Shown here: positions 1 to 7,768 of the stretch, piece after piece
Layout of the letters: each line of letters begins with the position of its first letter
Numbering within the stretch: position 1 is the first letter of the stretch
NCBI RefSeq assembly: GCF_004116335.1
Contig: NZ_PDKN01000009.1
Coordinates: 57,037 to 121,036 of the forward strand
Direction of reading: 5' to 3'
Source: Candidatus Marinarcus aquaticus
GTDB taxonomy: Bacteria > Campylobacterota > Campylobacteria > Campylobacterales > Arcobacteraceae
Length of the DNA stretch: 64,000 nt
Made by a program: the position numbers and the translations under genes
The notes under the pieces: generated by a model
Seen by the model: the letters and a program-made list of their open reading frames with translations, nothing else
Told to the model about the DNA's origin: nothing
Databases searched by the model: none

Positions 1-470
1 CATGGAATAATTTGAGCAACAACACCATAAGGTTCAAAAATCTCTTGTGAAACGGTATTCTCATCCAAATCAGCAACACTTCCTGATTCCGCACGAATAA
101 CGGATGCAAAATATCTGAAGTGGTCGACAACTAAAGGAAGATCTGCTACAAGTGTCTCACGAATAGTTTTCCCATTATCTAAAGTTTCAGTAACGGCTAT
201 TGTCTCTAAATTTGCTTCAATCGCATCGGCAACTTTATTGAGCATGATGCTTCGTTCAACAACTGAAGTGTGTTTAAATGATTCAAACGCTTTATTTGCA
301 GCTTGAATAGCCAATTCTACATCTTCTTCATTTGAACGAGGAATTTTAGTGAGTACCTCTCCGTCAACAGGTGAAATATTTTCAAAATATTCACCGCTTT
401 TTGGCGCAATCCACTCTCCTCCGATAAAATTTTCATACTGAGGTTTATAGGTTGGTTTTGTATGTGTCAT
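1..470 (-). CDS. NAD(P)-dependent aldehyde dehydrogenase, N-terminal part (cut by window edge)
   Basis: The reverse strand reads from an ATG at 470, preceded by an AAAGGAA ribosome site, to the window edge with no stop, giving about 156 residues. The start resembles the aldehyde dehydrogenase superfamily: an N-terminal ENFIGGEW stretch, then SPVDGEVL, then a helix-rich segment with LDNGKTIRE, and finally the PYGVVAQIIPW strand that leads into the cofactor-binding Rossmann fold. Catalytic Cys and Glu lie beyond the edge, so activity cannot be judged. Proteins with this layout oxidise short-chain aldehydes such as acetaldehyde to carboxylates in the cytosol. The gene is divergent from a two-component system, and the 175-bp gap between them holds phased repeats that could control it. 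The family call is firm; the substrate is unknown. Confidence 0.85.
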   Translation of the reverse strand, partial: MTHTKPTYKPQYENFIGGEWIAPKSGEYFENISPVDGEVLTKIPRSNEEDVELAIQAANKAFESFKHTSVVERSIMLNKVADAIEANLETIAVTETLDNGKTIRETLVADLPLVVDHFRYFASVIRAESGSVADLDENTVSQEIFEPYGVVAQIIP

Positions 471-520
471 ACTTTTTCCTTTATTTGAATTTTGTTTTCA
501 AAAAGAAGTTTACACTATAT

Positions 521-586
521 TTATAGCGTGAATAAAGCCCCAATATAGCGCGAATATAGCGTATCCGTAGCATAAAAATAGCATTT
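521..586. promoter_or_regulatory. Six tandem 11-bp repeats, probable response-regulator binding array
   Basis: Units start at 521, 532, 543, 554, 565 and 576. The core TAGC recurs at 524, 546, 557, 568 and 579, with AAGC at 535, so the period is exactly 11 bp. The best units read ATATAGCG followed by three variable bases. Head-to-tail sites with one-turn spacing are typical of OmpR/PhoB-family regulators, and such a regulator is encoded at 2559-3224. The array lies between the divergent aldehyde dehydrogenase and FIST kinase genes, so it could serve either or both. The repeat is seen directly; the binding protein is inferred. Confidence 0.6.
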
Positions 587-645
587 GAAAATTTCTCCTA
601 TTTTTAGGGCTTTGGGGCAATATTTTTATTAAATTAAGGTTATGA

Positions 646-2562
646 TTGTGTATGCAAACATTTACATATAAGTATGAACATCAAACATTAGAAAAGACCA
701 TACCTTTTGAAAAATTCAAGGATAAAGAAAATCTTCTAATACAAGTTTTTTGTGGCGAAAATAAAGAAATTTTACACTCTATTGCCAAGGATTTAAAAGA
801 ACAATTACCACAATGTGTATTGATCGGTACTACAACAGACGGTGAAATTAATAACTCAAATATACATACGCATAGTACCATTATCTCATTTTCAATTTTT
901 GATAAAACGACTCTGAGTAGTCACAGTATCAGTGGCAGTGATTATTATGAAGATGGAGAATCATTAGCTCAAAAACTTATTAAAGAAAACACCAAACTGC
1001 TGATTTTATTCACAGATGGTACAACCGGAAACGGGGAAGAGTTTTTAAAAGGGATAGAATCGGTTAATAGTAATGTTATTATTTGTGGAGGGATGGCCGG
1101 AGATAACGGAAAATTTACACAAACATATATTTGTGAAAATGAAACCATTATAGAACAAGGTGCTGTTGGAGTTGCTTTGCATTCAGATGTTTTAGAAGTT
1201 TATAACGACTACCGTTTTAATTGGTCACCCATTGGTATTGAACATACCATTGATAAGATTGAACACAATCGAGTCTATACAATCTCAGGGATGACGCCTG
1301 TTGAATTTTATGAAAAATATTTAGGAAAAGAGGTTTCTAAAGAGTTGCCTTCAACAGGGATTGAATTTCCTTTAATCGTTGAAAAAAACGGTTTCAATAT
1401 TGCCCGAGCGGTTATTGCGAAACATTCAGATGGAAGCTTGAGTTTTGCAGGTAATTTAAAGCAAGGGGATAAGGTGCGTTTAGGGTTTGGAAATGCTGAA
1501 ATGATTATGAAAAAATCAATCGATACTTATGATGCAATTTCTCAACAAAATGCACAAACTTTTTTTATCTATTCTTGTATGGCTCGACGACGATATATGC
1601 CCAATTTAATCAATATCGAGATTGATCCTTTTGTAAAAGTTGCACCCACGGTCGGCTTTTTTTCATATGCGGAATTTTATCATCACCAAGGGCACAATGA
1701 ACTTTTAAATCAAACATTTACGGTGGTGGGATTGTGTGAATCTGATTGTGGAAAAGATCCAAAAGGTACAGACTTCAAGAAAAAAACAGAACATGAAAAG
1801 AATGAATATGCCGTAACTATTGGAGCATTAACACATTTAATTGAACAATCGACACTGGATTATGATAAGCAAAGAATACGTTTACAAACAGAAAAAAACT
1901 ATTCTAATAATTTGCTCAAATCGCAAGATTTATTTATCAAACATGCTGTACATGAAACCAATACGCCTTTGAGTGTGATCATGAATAATATTGAACTTTT
2001 TGAGATGGAATATGGTAAAAACCTTTATTTATCGAACATTGAAGCTGCCATGAAAAATGTTTTTAGCATCTATGATGATTTGTCGTATTTGATTAAAAAT
2101 GAGCAGGTGATATATGTAAAGCACGACATTGATTTAGTGGATTATCTTAGGAGTCGTATTGAGTTTTTTGATATTGTGGCAAAAAAAGGAAAATTGGCAT
2201 TTCAATTTGAGAGTGCTTTAGAGAATTTTAATATTCATTTTAATGAAACAAAACTGCAACGTATTATTGATAATAATATCACCAATGCTATAAAATATAC
2301 CAAAGAAATGGAAATGATATATATTACTCTTCAAAAAGAAGATGAGGGTTGCAGTGTTGCATTTAAAAGTAAATCTTTACAAATAGAGAATCCGGATAAA
2401 ATTTTTGAACAGTTTTACAGAGAACACTCCAAACAAAAAGGTTTTGGATTGGGGTTAAATTTAGTTAAAGAGATTTGTGACAGTGAAAAGATAAAAATAG
2501 AATTGAAATCTAACGAAGATGAAACGGCGTTTATTTACTATTTTACGGGAGTGAATGTATGA
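646..2562 (+). CDS. FIST-domain sensor histidine kinase (cytosolic)
   Basis: The protein has 638 residues and no membrane segment, so it should sense an intracellular signal. Residues about 30-225 look like a FIST N domain (ICGGMAGDNG near 146-155) and about 225-375 like FIST C (FIYSCMARRRYM near 307-318). FIST domains are predicted small-ligand sensors. The kinase part follows: an H-box HAVHETNTPLS with the likely phospho-accepting His436, an N-box DNNITNAIKYT near 542-552, and a glycine box GFGLGLNLV near 599-607. The gene overlaps the response regulator by 4 bp (ATGA), so the two form a pair. Start choice: TTG at 646 lies 6 bases after AAGG, while ATG at 652 lies 12 bases after it, and either may be used. 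The ligand is unknown. Confidence 0.85.
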   Translation: MCMQTFTYKYEHQTLEKTIPFEKFKDKENLLIQVFCGENKEILHSIAKDLKEQLPQCVLIGTTTDGEINNSNIHTHSTIISFSIFDKTTLSSHSISGSDYYEDGESLAQKLIKENTKLLILFTDGTTGNGEEFLKGIESVNSNVIICGGMAGDNGKFTQTYICENETIIEQGAVGVALHSDVLEVYNDYRFNWSPIGIEHTIDKIEHNRVYTISGMTPVEFYEKYLGKEVSKELPSTGIEFPLIVEKNGFNIARAVIAKHSDGSLSFAGNLKQGDKVRLGFGNAEMIMKKSIDTYDAISQQNAQTFFIYSCMARRRYMPNLINIEIDPFVKVAPTVGFFSYAEFYHHQGHNELLNQTFTVVGLCESDCGKDPKGTDFKKKTEHEKNEYAVTIGALTHLIEQSTLDYDKQRIRLQTEKNYSNNLLKSQDLFIKHAVHETNTPLSVIMNNIELFEMEYGKNLYLSNIEAAMKNVFSIYDDLSYLIKNEQVIYVKHDIDLVDYLRSRIEFFDIVAKKGKLAFQFESALENFNIHFNETKLQRIIDNNITNAIKYTKEMEMIYITLQKEDEGCSVAFKSKSLQIENPDKIFEQFYREHSKQKGFGLGLNLVKEICDSEKIKIELKSNEDETAFIYYFTGVNV

Positions 2563-3224
2563 AAATGTTACTGCTTGAAGATGATACAATGTTGGGAGAA
2601 GCGATTACAAAGTATATAGAATCAACAGGACATGTTGTGAAGTTGGTCAAAAATGGGAATGATGCTTTGGCGCTTATTGGGGTTGAAAAATTTGATTTGT
2701 TGATTTTTGATATTACTGTACCCGGAATGGATGGGTTAACGTTGCTTGAAACCATTCATAATAATAAAATACGAATTCCCACGATTTTTATATCTGCTTT
2801 GATTGATATTGAGGATATTTCGCGTGCCTTTGACTTGGGTTGTTTTGATTATTTGAAAAAGCCGTTTCATCTAAAGGAACTCACTTTACGTATTGATAAG
2901 TTACTTCAAATACGACAAGGTCCACAAGCCCATAAGCGTCTTTCAAAATCATACAGCTTTGACAGTGATACGTTAACTCTATTATTTAATAATGAACCTC
3001 AGATTTTGCATAAACGTCAACTTCAAATTATAGAATTGCTTTCTCAAAATAGAAGCAGAGTGGTTAATTATGATATGTTCAGAGAATATGTTTGGAATGA
3101 TGATGAAATTGATAATGCAACCATTCGAGCTGAAGTGAATCGAGTGAAAAAGAGTTTGCGTGAAGACTTCATTATCAATATTCGCTCAATTGGTTATATG
3201 ATTGAGCGACCAACATCTTTATAA
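2559..3224 (+). CDS. OmpR/PhoB-family response regulator
   Basis: The protein has 221 residues. The N-terminal receiver has the acidic pair ED near 7-9, the phospho-acceptor Asp51 in LLIFDITVPGMDG, and the conserved Lys101 in YLKKPF. The C-terminal half is a winged-helix DNA-binding domain ending in the usual RSIGYMIE hairpin. The start overlaps the FIST kinase stop, so this is its cognate partner. The family binds tandem direct repeats, which fits the 11-bp array at 521-586 upstream of the operon; autoregulation and control of the aldehyde dehydrogenase gene are inferred. Target genes are otherwise unknown. Confidence 0.92.
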   Translation: MKMLLLEDDTMLGEAITKYIESTGHVVKLVKNGNDALALIGVEKFDLLIFDITVPGMDGLTLLETIHNNKIRIPTIFISALIDIEDISRAFDLGCFDYLKKPFHLKELTLRIDKLLQIRQGPQAHKRLSKSYSFDSDTLTLLFNNEPQILHKRQLQIIELLSQNRSRVVNYDMFREYVWNDDEIDNATIRAEVNRVKKSLREDFIINIRSIGYMIERPTSL

Positions 3225-3270
3225 TGTGGTATTTAAGCAGATGTCGGTTGCTCTTGTGTTTGTTTTTTTT
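3204..3270 (+). terminator. Rho-independent terminator of the FIST two-component operon
   Basis: Bases 3204-3218 can pair with 3239-3253 (15 positions, one mismatch and one wobble), and a run of T follows at about 3263-3270. The stem begins inside the last codons of the response regulator. The remaining stretch to the next gene (3271-3521) shows no convincing gene or RNA. Confidence 0.65.
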
Positions 3271-3521
3271 AAAGTAAATCCTTCTTCCTGATACTGTCCA
3301 CATCATTAATCCAAAAAACAATACAAATACGTCTATGTTTACTGGGATGGAGTAGTTGTATGTTGAGGATAAAATAGATACAATACTCTATAAAAAAGTG
3401 ATGGAATACAAACTGTTATGTATCAAATAAAAGTTTCGATTGAAAGTGAAATGATGACTTGGATAACCAGAGTCTATTTGGATTTGTATGCATACATCTA
3501 AGAGTAAAGAAAAAAGAGATC

Positions 3522-4178
3522 ATGAAAAAAAAAGAGTTTAAAAATCTGCTTCAAAATCTTCCTAAACGTCCAGGTGTAATGGGGCGAGACAAACTGTTTA
3601 ACAGTGCGGTGCTTATTCCTTTTGTTAAAATCAAAGGGGAGTATTATATCCTTTTTCAAAAACGAGCAAAACATATACGTCAAGGGGGAGATATCTGTTT
3701 TCCTGGAGGTGGTTTTGAAGAAGGGATTGATAAGAGTTTTAAACAAACGGCTCTTCGAGAGATCAATGAAGAGTTGGGTATTAAGAAAAAAGAGATCAAA
3801 ATCATTGGTCGTTTGGATACCATGGTAGCAAGTTTTGGTGCAATTGTAGAACCGTTTATTGGCTTGGTGAAAAAGTCTGCATTAAAAAAGATGGTCATTG
3901 ATCACAATGAAGTTGAAAATACGCTTCTTATTCCTTTGGATTATTTTAAATCGCATGAACCTGAAGTCTATAATTTGCGAAGTGAAGTAAAACCTTATCA
4001 TATTGATGAAATGGGCAACAAAGAGGTCTATTTCCCTGTCGATGAGTTGGGCTTACCTCAAACCTATCGTAAACCTTGGGGACATAAAAAACACAAAGTT
4101 TATGTTTATAAATACGAAGGTGAAGTCATTTGGGGAATGACCGCAGTGATTTTAAATGATTTGCTTCAAAGGTATTAA
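3522..4178 (+). CDS. NUDIX CoA pyrophosphatase (NudL/UPF0035 type)
   Basis: A 218-residue protein predicted to hydrolyse coenzyme A or its esters to 4'-phosphopantetheine derivatives and adenosine 3',5'-bisphosphate. The N-terminal RPGVMGRDKLFNSAVLIP stretch is the CoA-pyrophosphatase signature. The NUDIX box follows as FPGGGF-N14-ALREINEELGI, with an Asp in the slot usual for this subfamily. An ORF can be extended upstream to 3459 with a TTG start, but ATG at 3522 follows a good AAAGAG site and starts where the family starts. The gene is convergent with the DsrE-like gene, with one base between the stops. Confidence 0.88.
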   Translation: MKKKEFKNLLQNLPKRPGVMGRDKLFNSAVLIPFVKIKGEYYILFQKRAKHIRQGGDICFPGGGFEEGIDKSFKQTALREINEELGIKKKEIKIIGRLDTMVASFGAIVEPFIGLVKKSALKKMVIDHNEVENTLLIPLDYFKSHEPEVYNLRSEVKPYHIDEMGNKEVYFPVDELGLPQTYRKPWGHKKHKVYVYKYEGEVIWGMTAVILNDLLQRY

Positions 4179-4179
4179 C

Positions 4180-4524
4180 TCAAAGCGTTATCACCGCATA
4201 ACTCTCATCTTTTAAGGCTTTGGTTAAAAGCTCTCCGGTGTGATTGATTTGAATGTTCAAGGCTTCTAATTCTTCCACACATGCATACTCTTCCACACAT
4301 ACAATGCATGCACTCATCTCCACACCACTTGTTTGCATCTCTTTGATTTTTTCTTGCAGGGTTGTATCGTGAGCAATGAGTTTAATCGAAGGCCCCCATA
4401 ACATTAAATGAGCCGTTTTCCAATATCCTCGTTCTAAAACAACATTTCCATACAGCAATGGAAACTTCAATGCAACCTCTCTGTCACCGCTACTGAGTAC
4501 TATAAGTAAATTTTCTTTTTCCAT
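4180..4524 (-). CDS. DsrE-like family protein
   Basis: A 114-residue soluble protein. It begins with a hydrophobic strand (LLIVLSSGD), has a loop with LMLWGPSIKL, and ends with a segment carrying three cysteines (ACIVCVEEYACVEEL). This layout is that of the DsrE/DsrF-like fold used in sulfur-relay proteins, in which a cysteine in the later loop can carry persulfide sulfur. Neither Dsr partners nor sulfur-transfer genes are adjacent, so the role is open. Family assignment is from overall pattern and moderately sure. Confidence 0.65.
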   Translation of the reverse strand: MEKENLLIVLSSGDREVALKFPLLYGNVVLERGYWKTAHLMLWGPSIKLIAHDTTLQEKIKEMQTSGVEMSACIVCVEEYACVEELEALNIQINHTGELLTKALKDESYAVITL

Positions 4525-4597
4525 AAAAATCCCTAAAAAGCTTTTGTGGTTATTTTATCTAATTATGTTAAAATATTTTATACTTAAGGAGAAAAAT

Positions 4598-5212
4598 ATG
4601 AATAAAATTTTATGTCAAACAAAAGATATATACCCTTCTAAAATTGTCTGTATCGGGCGTAATTATGTGGATCATATTAAAGAATTAAACAACGATGTAC
4701 CTGAAGAGATGGTCTTTTTTATTAAACCCAATTCTTCGATTTCACCAATATTACAGATACCACAAGGGCATACTTCTTGTCACTATGAAGCCGAAATATC
4801 GTTTTTAATAGAAGAGGGAAAAATAAGTGCAGTGGGATTTGGATTGGATTTAACGTTAAGAGAGGTACAAAGCCAATTGAAGAAAAAAGGCTTACCGTGG
4901 GAAAGAGCCAAAGCATTTGATGGGGCATCCGTTTTTTCTGAATTTGTTCCTTTTGTTTATCAAAATGAAAATTTGCACGTGCGTCTTTTTATTGATGAGG
5001 TTCTTATACAAAATGGCAGTGTGGAATTAATGATCAATAAGCCAGAAGAGATTATTAAAGAGGCCAATACGTTTTTAAGCTTTGAAGATGGCGATATTTT
5101 AATGACCGGTACTCCTGCAGGTGTGGGAGAGTTACAAGTGGGTGCACAATTTAAAGGGCAGATTTTACTTGATCATCGTGTTATTGTGGAAAAACAGTGG
5201 CAAGTAAATTAG
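4598..5212 (+). CDS. Fumarylacetoacetate hydrolase (FAH) family protein
   Basis: A 204-residue cytosolic enzyme of the acylpyruvase/FahA type. Signatures seen are CIGRNYVDH near the N-terminus, the metal-ligand motif HYEAEISFLI, the KGLPWERAKAFDGASVF block, and the C-terminal GDILMTGTPAGVG. Family members cleave C-C bonds in acylpyruvates or decarboxylate oxaloacetate with a bound Mg2+ ion; which reaction applies here cannot be read from sequence. The start is ATG 4598, after a clear AAGGAG site. An upstream extension to 4544 in the same frame lacks a ribosome site. Confidence 0.88.
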   Translation: MNKILCQTKDIYPSKIVCIGRNYVDHIKELNNDVPEEMVFFIKPNSSISPILQIPQGHTSCHYEAEISFLIEEGKISAVGFGLDLTLREVQSQLKKKGLPWERAKAFDGASVFSEFVPFVYQNENLHVRLFIDEVLIQNGSVELMINKPEEIIKEANTFLSFEDGDILMTGTPAGVGELQVGAQFKGQILLDHRVIVEKQWQVN

Positions 5213-5266
5213 AGTTTTATTCAAATCGTGATATGGTTACTTTTTAAATAATTTTGGGAATTAAAA

Positions 5267-6697
5267 ATGAATATAAAATATAAAGTTGTTTTTACTGTTA
5301 CTTTTTTATTGATCTCGTTTTCTATAGGTTCGTCCATATTAAACTATATGAAGGCTTTAGAAGAGACACAAACGCAACTCAAAGAGCGTTCACTGCCTTT
5401 GTCCATTGACAATATCTATACAGAAGTGCAAAAAAACTTGATTGAACCCACCTTGGTCTCTTCAATGATGGCCAATGATACGTTCTTAAAAGATTGGTTG
5501 TTGCTTGAAGAGACAGATGTAGATAAAATCACCAAATATTTAGAGACCATTAAAAATAAATACAACATGTTTACCACATTTTTAGTTTCTGAAAAAACGG
5601 GCAACTACTACACATATACAGGTCTGTTGGAAAAAATTGAAAAAGAGAACTCTAACAACTCTTGGTATTATAAATTTAAAGCCATACAAGAACCGTATGA
5701 AATCAATTTGGATTTTAATAAGTTCATGGGTGATTCTTTGATCATGTTTGTTAATTACAAAATTTTTGATGAGAAGTATCATTATTTGGGGGCAACGGGT
5801 ATTGGTATAAAAATCTCTTATATCAATGATATGCTCAAACATTTCAGAGTAAAATATAAATTTAAGGTCTATTTTGTTGATAAAAATGGCAATGTTGTGC
5901 TTTCTGAGAACAACAATACGCTTAAAAGTTTAAATGACATTGAAGGACTTAAAGCGTATAAAGATGATATCTTGGTTGAAAACAGCAACGTGATTGAGTA
6001 CATGGAAAAAAACCGACACTATGTTTTAAACACCAAATACATCAAAGAGTTGAACTTGCATCTTATTGTTGAAGCAAAGGTTGAGAACTTTACTGCTGAA
6101 GTTGAGAAGACTTTTTATTTGAACTTGATCATCTCTTTGGGAGTGACGTCACTTATTATTTTCATTATTTTGGTTACGATTAAAGAGTATAACCGTAAAC
6201 TTGAACGCTTGGCTGCTTTTGACAGTCTGACAAAACTGCCAAATCGACGAAATTTTAATCAATATTTTGAAAAAGCCTTAAGACTTTTTGCTCGAGATAA
6301 CACACCTCGTTCGGTGGTCTTTTTTGATATTGATAACTTTAAACTCATTAATGATAACTACGGGCATTTAGTAGGAGATAGGGTCTTAAAAAGAATTGCC
6401 ACAATATTGAATATGCAAATCCGAAGTAGTGATATGGTTTCACGATGGGGTGGAGAGGAATTTTTAGTTTTATTAAATGACTCTCAACTTGAAGACAGTG
6501 TTGAGATTGCACAAAAAATTCGTATTTCGTTTGAAAATGATATTGAATTGAATGATTTGATTAAAGGGGGCGTGACGGCCAGTTTTGGAGTGACTACTTT
6601 TAAAGAAGGCGATACCATAGAAAAGATTGTGGCACGTGCAGACAAAGCACTCTATGAAGCAAAACGCAGTGGCAAAAACATAGTTATACAGGGATAA
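5267..6697 (+). CDS. Membrane diguanylate cyclase with periplasmic Cache-like sensor
   Basis: A 476-residue protein making cyclic-di-GMP. Transmembrane helices lie at about 8-26 and 286-304 and enclose a 260-residue periplasmic domain that resembles a Cache ligand sensor. The cytosolic GGDEF domain begins at FDSLTKLPNRRNF (about 318-330). It has the FDIDNFK metal loop near 353-359, the active-site signature GGEEF at 395-399 and an RSSD product-inhibition site at 386-389, so it should be active and feedback-controlled. No HAMP domain is evident. It lies just upstream of msrB/msrA. Its product could feed the LapD-like receptor encoded at 20546-22450. Confidence 0.92.
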   Translation: MNIKYKVVFTVTFLLISFSIGSSILNYMKALEETQTQLKERSLPLSIDNIYTEVQKNLIEPTLVSSMMANDTFLKDWLLLEETDVDKITKYLETIKNKYNMFTTFLVSEKTGNYYTYTGLLEKIEKENSNNSWYYKFKAIQEPYEINLDFNKFMGDSLIMFVNYKIFDEKYHYLGATGIGIKISYINDMLKHFRVKYKFKVYFVDKNGNVVLSENNNTLKSLNDIEGLKAYKDDILVENSNVIEYMEKNRHYVLNTKYIKELNLHLIVEAKVENFTAEVEKTFYLNLIISLGVTSLIIFIILVTIKEYNRKLERLAAFDSLTKLPNRRNFNQYFEKALRLFARDNTPRSVVFFDIDNFKLINDNYGHLVGDRVLKRIATILNMQIRSSDMVSRWGGEEFLVLLNDSQLEDSVEIAQKIRISFENDIELNDLIKGGVTASFGVTTFKEGDTIEKIVARADKALYEAKRSGKNIVIQG

Positions 6698-6700
6698 CGG

Positions 6701-7063
6701 ATGCAATATAATGAACTTACAGATGAAGAGAAATATGTCATAGAACACAAAGGGACAGAACGTCCGTTTAGTGGAAAATATTATGAGTTTTATGAAGAGG
6801 GAGTATATACTTGTAAAAAATGTGGTGCAAAATTGTTTGACTCCAGCAGTAAGTTCAGTTCAGGATGTGGTTGGCCCAGTTTTGATGATGACTTAGGAAC
6901 GGTTAAGAGAGTGCCCGATGCAGATGGACGACGTACAGAAATTGTGTGTGCAAAATGCGGCGGGCATTTGGGGCATGTATTTGAAGGAGAGGGATTTACA
7001 CCTAAAAACACACGACATTGTGTCAACTCTTTATCAATAGATTTTGAAAAGGAAAACCAATGA
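6701..7063 (+). CDS. msrB: Peptide-methionine (R)-S-oxide reductase MsrB
   Basis: A 120-residue repair enzyme that reduces the R form of methionine sulfoxide in proteins. The zinc-binding cysteines are CKKCG (38, 41) and CAKCG (83, 86), and the catalytic Cys107 lies in RHCVNS. No signal peptide is seen, so it is cytosolic. It starts 4 bases after the diguanylate cyclase stop and overlaps msrA by 4 bp (ATGA), which indicates cotranslation with the partner enzyme for the S form. Confidence 0.96.
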   Translation: MQYNELTDEEKYVIEHKGTERPFSGKYYEFYEEGVYTCKKCGAKLFDSSSKFSSGCGWPSFDDDLGTVKRVPDADGRRTEIVCAKCGGHLGHVFEGEGFTPKNTRHCVNSLSIDFEKENQ

Positions 7064-7548
7064 AAAAAGAGGCTTATTTTGCAGCAGGTTGTTTCTGGGG
7101 AGTAGAGTACCATTTTCAACAACAAGAAGGGGTACTTGGTGCTATCAGTGGTTATATGGGTGGTGTTACACCACACCCCTCATATAAAGAGGTGTGCTCT
7201 GGATTAACAGGTCATCTTGAAACTGTAAAAGTAGAGTACGATGATGAGGTTATTGATTTTTTAACGTTGCTTAAACTCTTTTTTGAGATACATGATTTTA
7301 CACAAACCAATGGTCAAGGCCCTGATATAGGAAGTCAGTATTTAAGTGCTGTATTTTATAATAATGAAGAGGAAAAACAGCACTGTAAAGATACGATTGA
7401 AATGCTAAATGCCAAAGGGTATGAGGTTGCAACTTCTCTTATTTCAGCACACAACACACCTTTTTTTGAAGCTGAAGAGTACCATCAAGATTATTATTTC
7501 AAACATAATAAAATCCCATATTGTCACACAAGAAAGCCCATATTTTAG
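7060..7548 (+). CDS. msrA: Peptide-methionine (S)-S-oxide reductase MsrA
   Basis: A 162-residue cytosolic enzyme that reduces the S form of methionine sulfoxide using thioredoxin. The signature GCFWGVE places the catalytic Cys at residue 11. Other conserved stretches are GYMGG, YDDEVI and HQDYY. Its start overlaps the msrB stop, so the pair forms a complete methionine-sulfoxide repair unit. Confidence 0.96.
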   Translation: MKKEAYFAAGCFWGVEYHFQQQEGVLGAISGYMGGVTPHPSYKEVCSGLTGHLETVKVEYDDEVIDFLTLLKLFFEIHDFTQTNGQGPDIGSQYLSAVFYNNEEEKQHCKDTIEMLNAKGYEVATSLISAHNTPFFEAEEYHQDYYFKHNKIPYCHTRKPIF

Positions 7549-7624
7549 CAAAAAAGTGATTTTTACAAGTTATTAATAATAAATAATATTATTTTTTTCA
7601 AAAAAATAAGTGAAATTTCAAAAT

Positions 7625-7638
7625 TTTAAAAAGGCCTT
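7625..7638 (+). promoter_or_regulatory. Motif TTTAAAAAGGCCTT shared with the lapG upstream region
   Basis: The same 14 bases occur at 19894-19907, upstream of the LapG-like gene. In both places a TACTTTTTTA stretch follows about 7-8 bases later. The core AAGGCCTT is palindromic. Both copies lie in intergenic DNA of the adhesin system, which suggests a common regulator or a common upstream element. The match is seen; the function is unknown. Confidence 0.4.
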
Positions 7639-7680
7639 GTTTTTAATACTTTTTTAAACAAAAATCCCTATTTTCTCACT

Positions 7681-7706
7681 TTTATTCACCCTTTTGGGTG
7701 AATAAA
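7681..7706. promoter_or_regulatory. Palindrome TTCACCC-N4-GGGTGAA upstream of the exporter operon
   Basis: Perfect 11-bp arms (7681-7691 and 7696-7706) flank TTTT. There is no T-run after the stem on the plus strand, so it does not look like a terminator of msrA. The core TCACCC-N4-GGGTGA recurs with identical spacing at 14648-14663, upstream of the adhesin gene, as expected for a dimeric regulator's operator. The LuxR-type protein at 14028-14624 is the obvious candidate, by inference. Confidence 0.55.
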
Positions 7707-7727
7707 AATAAAAGTTATTATTATTTC

Positions 7728-7736
7728 TGCTATACT
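7728..7736 (+). promoter_or_regulatory. Extended -10 promoter (TGCTATACT) for the exporter operon
   Basis: TG at 7728-7729, one base, then TATACT at 7731-7736, with no good -35 box. This is a common sigma-70 form in Campylobacterota. Transcription would begin near 7742, which puts the palindrome centre near -49. Confidence 0.5.
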
Positions 7737-7768
7737 TATTTTTTAAAAACAGTATAAAAGGGTTCAAC

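Noticed and set aside
521..586. The 11-bp repeats as a CRISPR array or replication iterons
   Set aside because: Units are too short for CRISPR and there are no spacers; no replication initiator gene is nearby.
3418..3501. A 27-codon ORF ahead of the NUDIX gene
   Set aside because: No ribosome site, no recognisable family, and too short to separate from chance.
7681..7706. Palindrome read as the msrA terminator
   Set aside because: It is 130 bases past the stop, has no following T-run, and its core recurs at a promoter, so an operator fits better.
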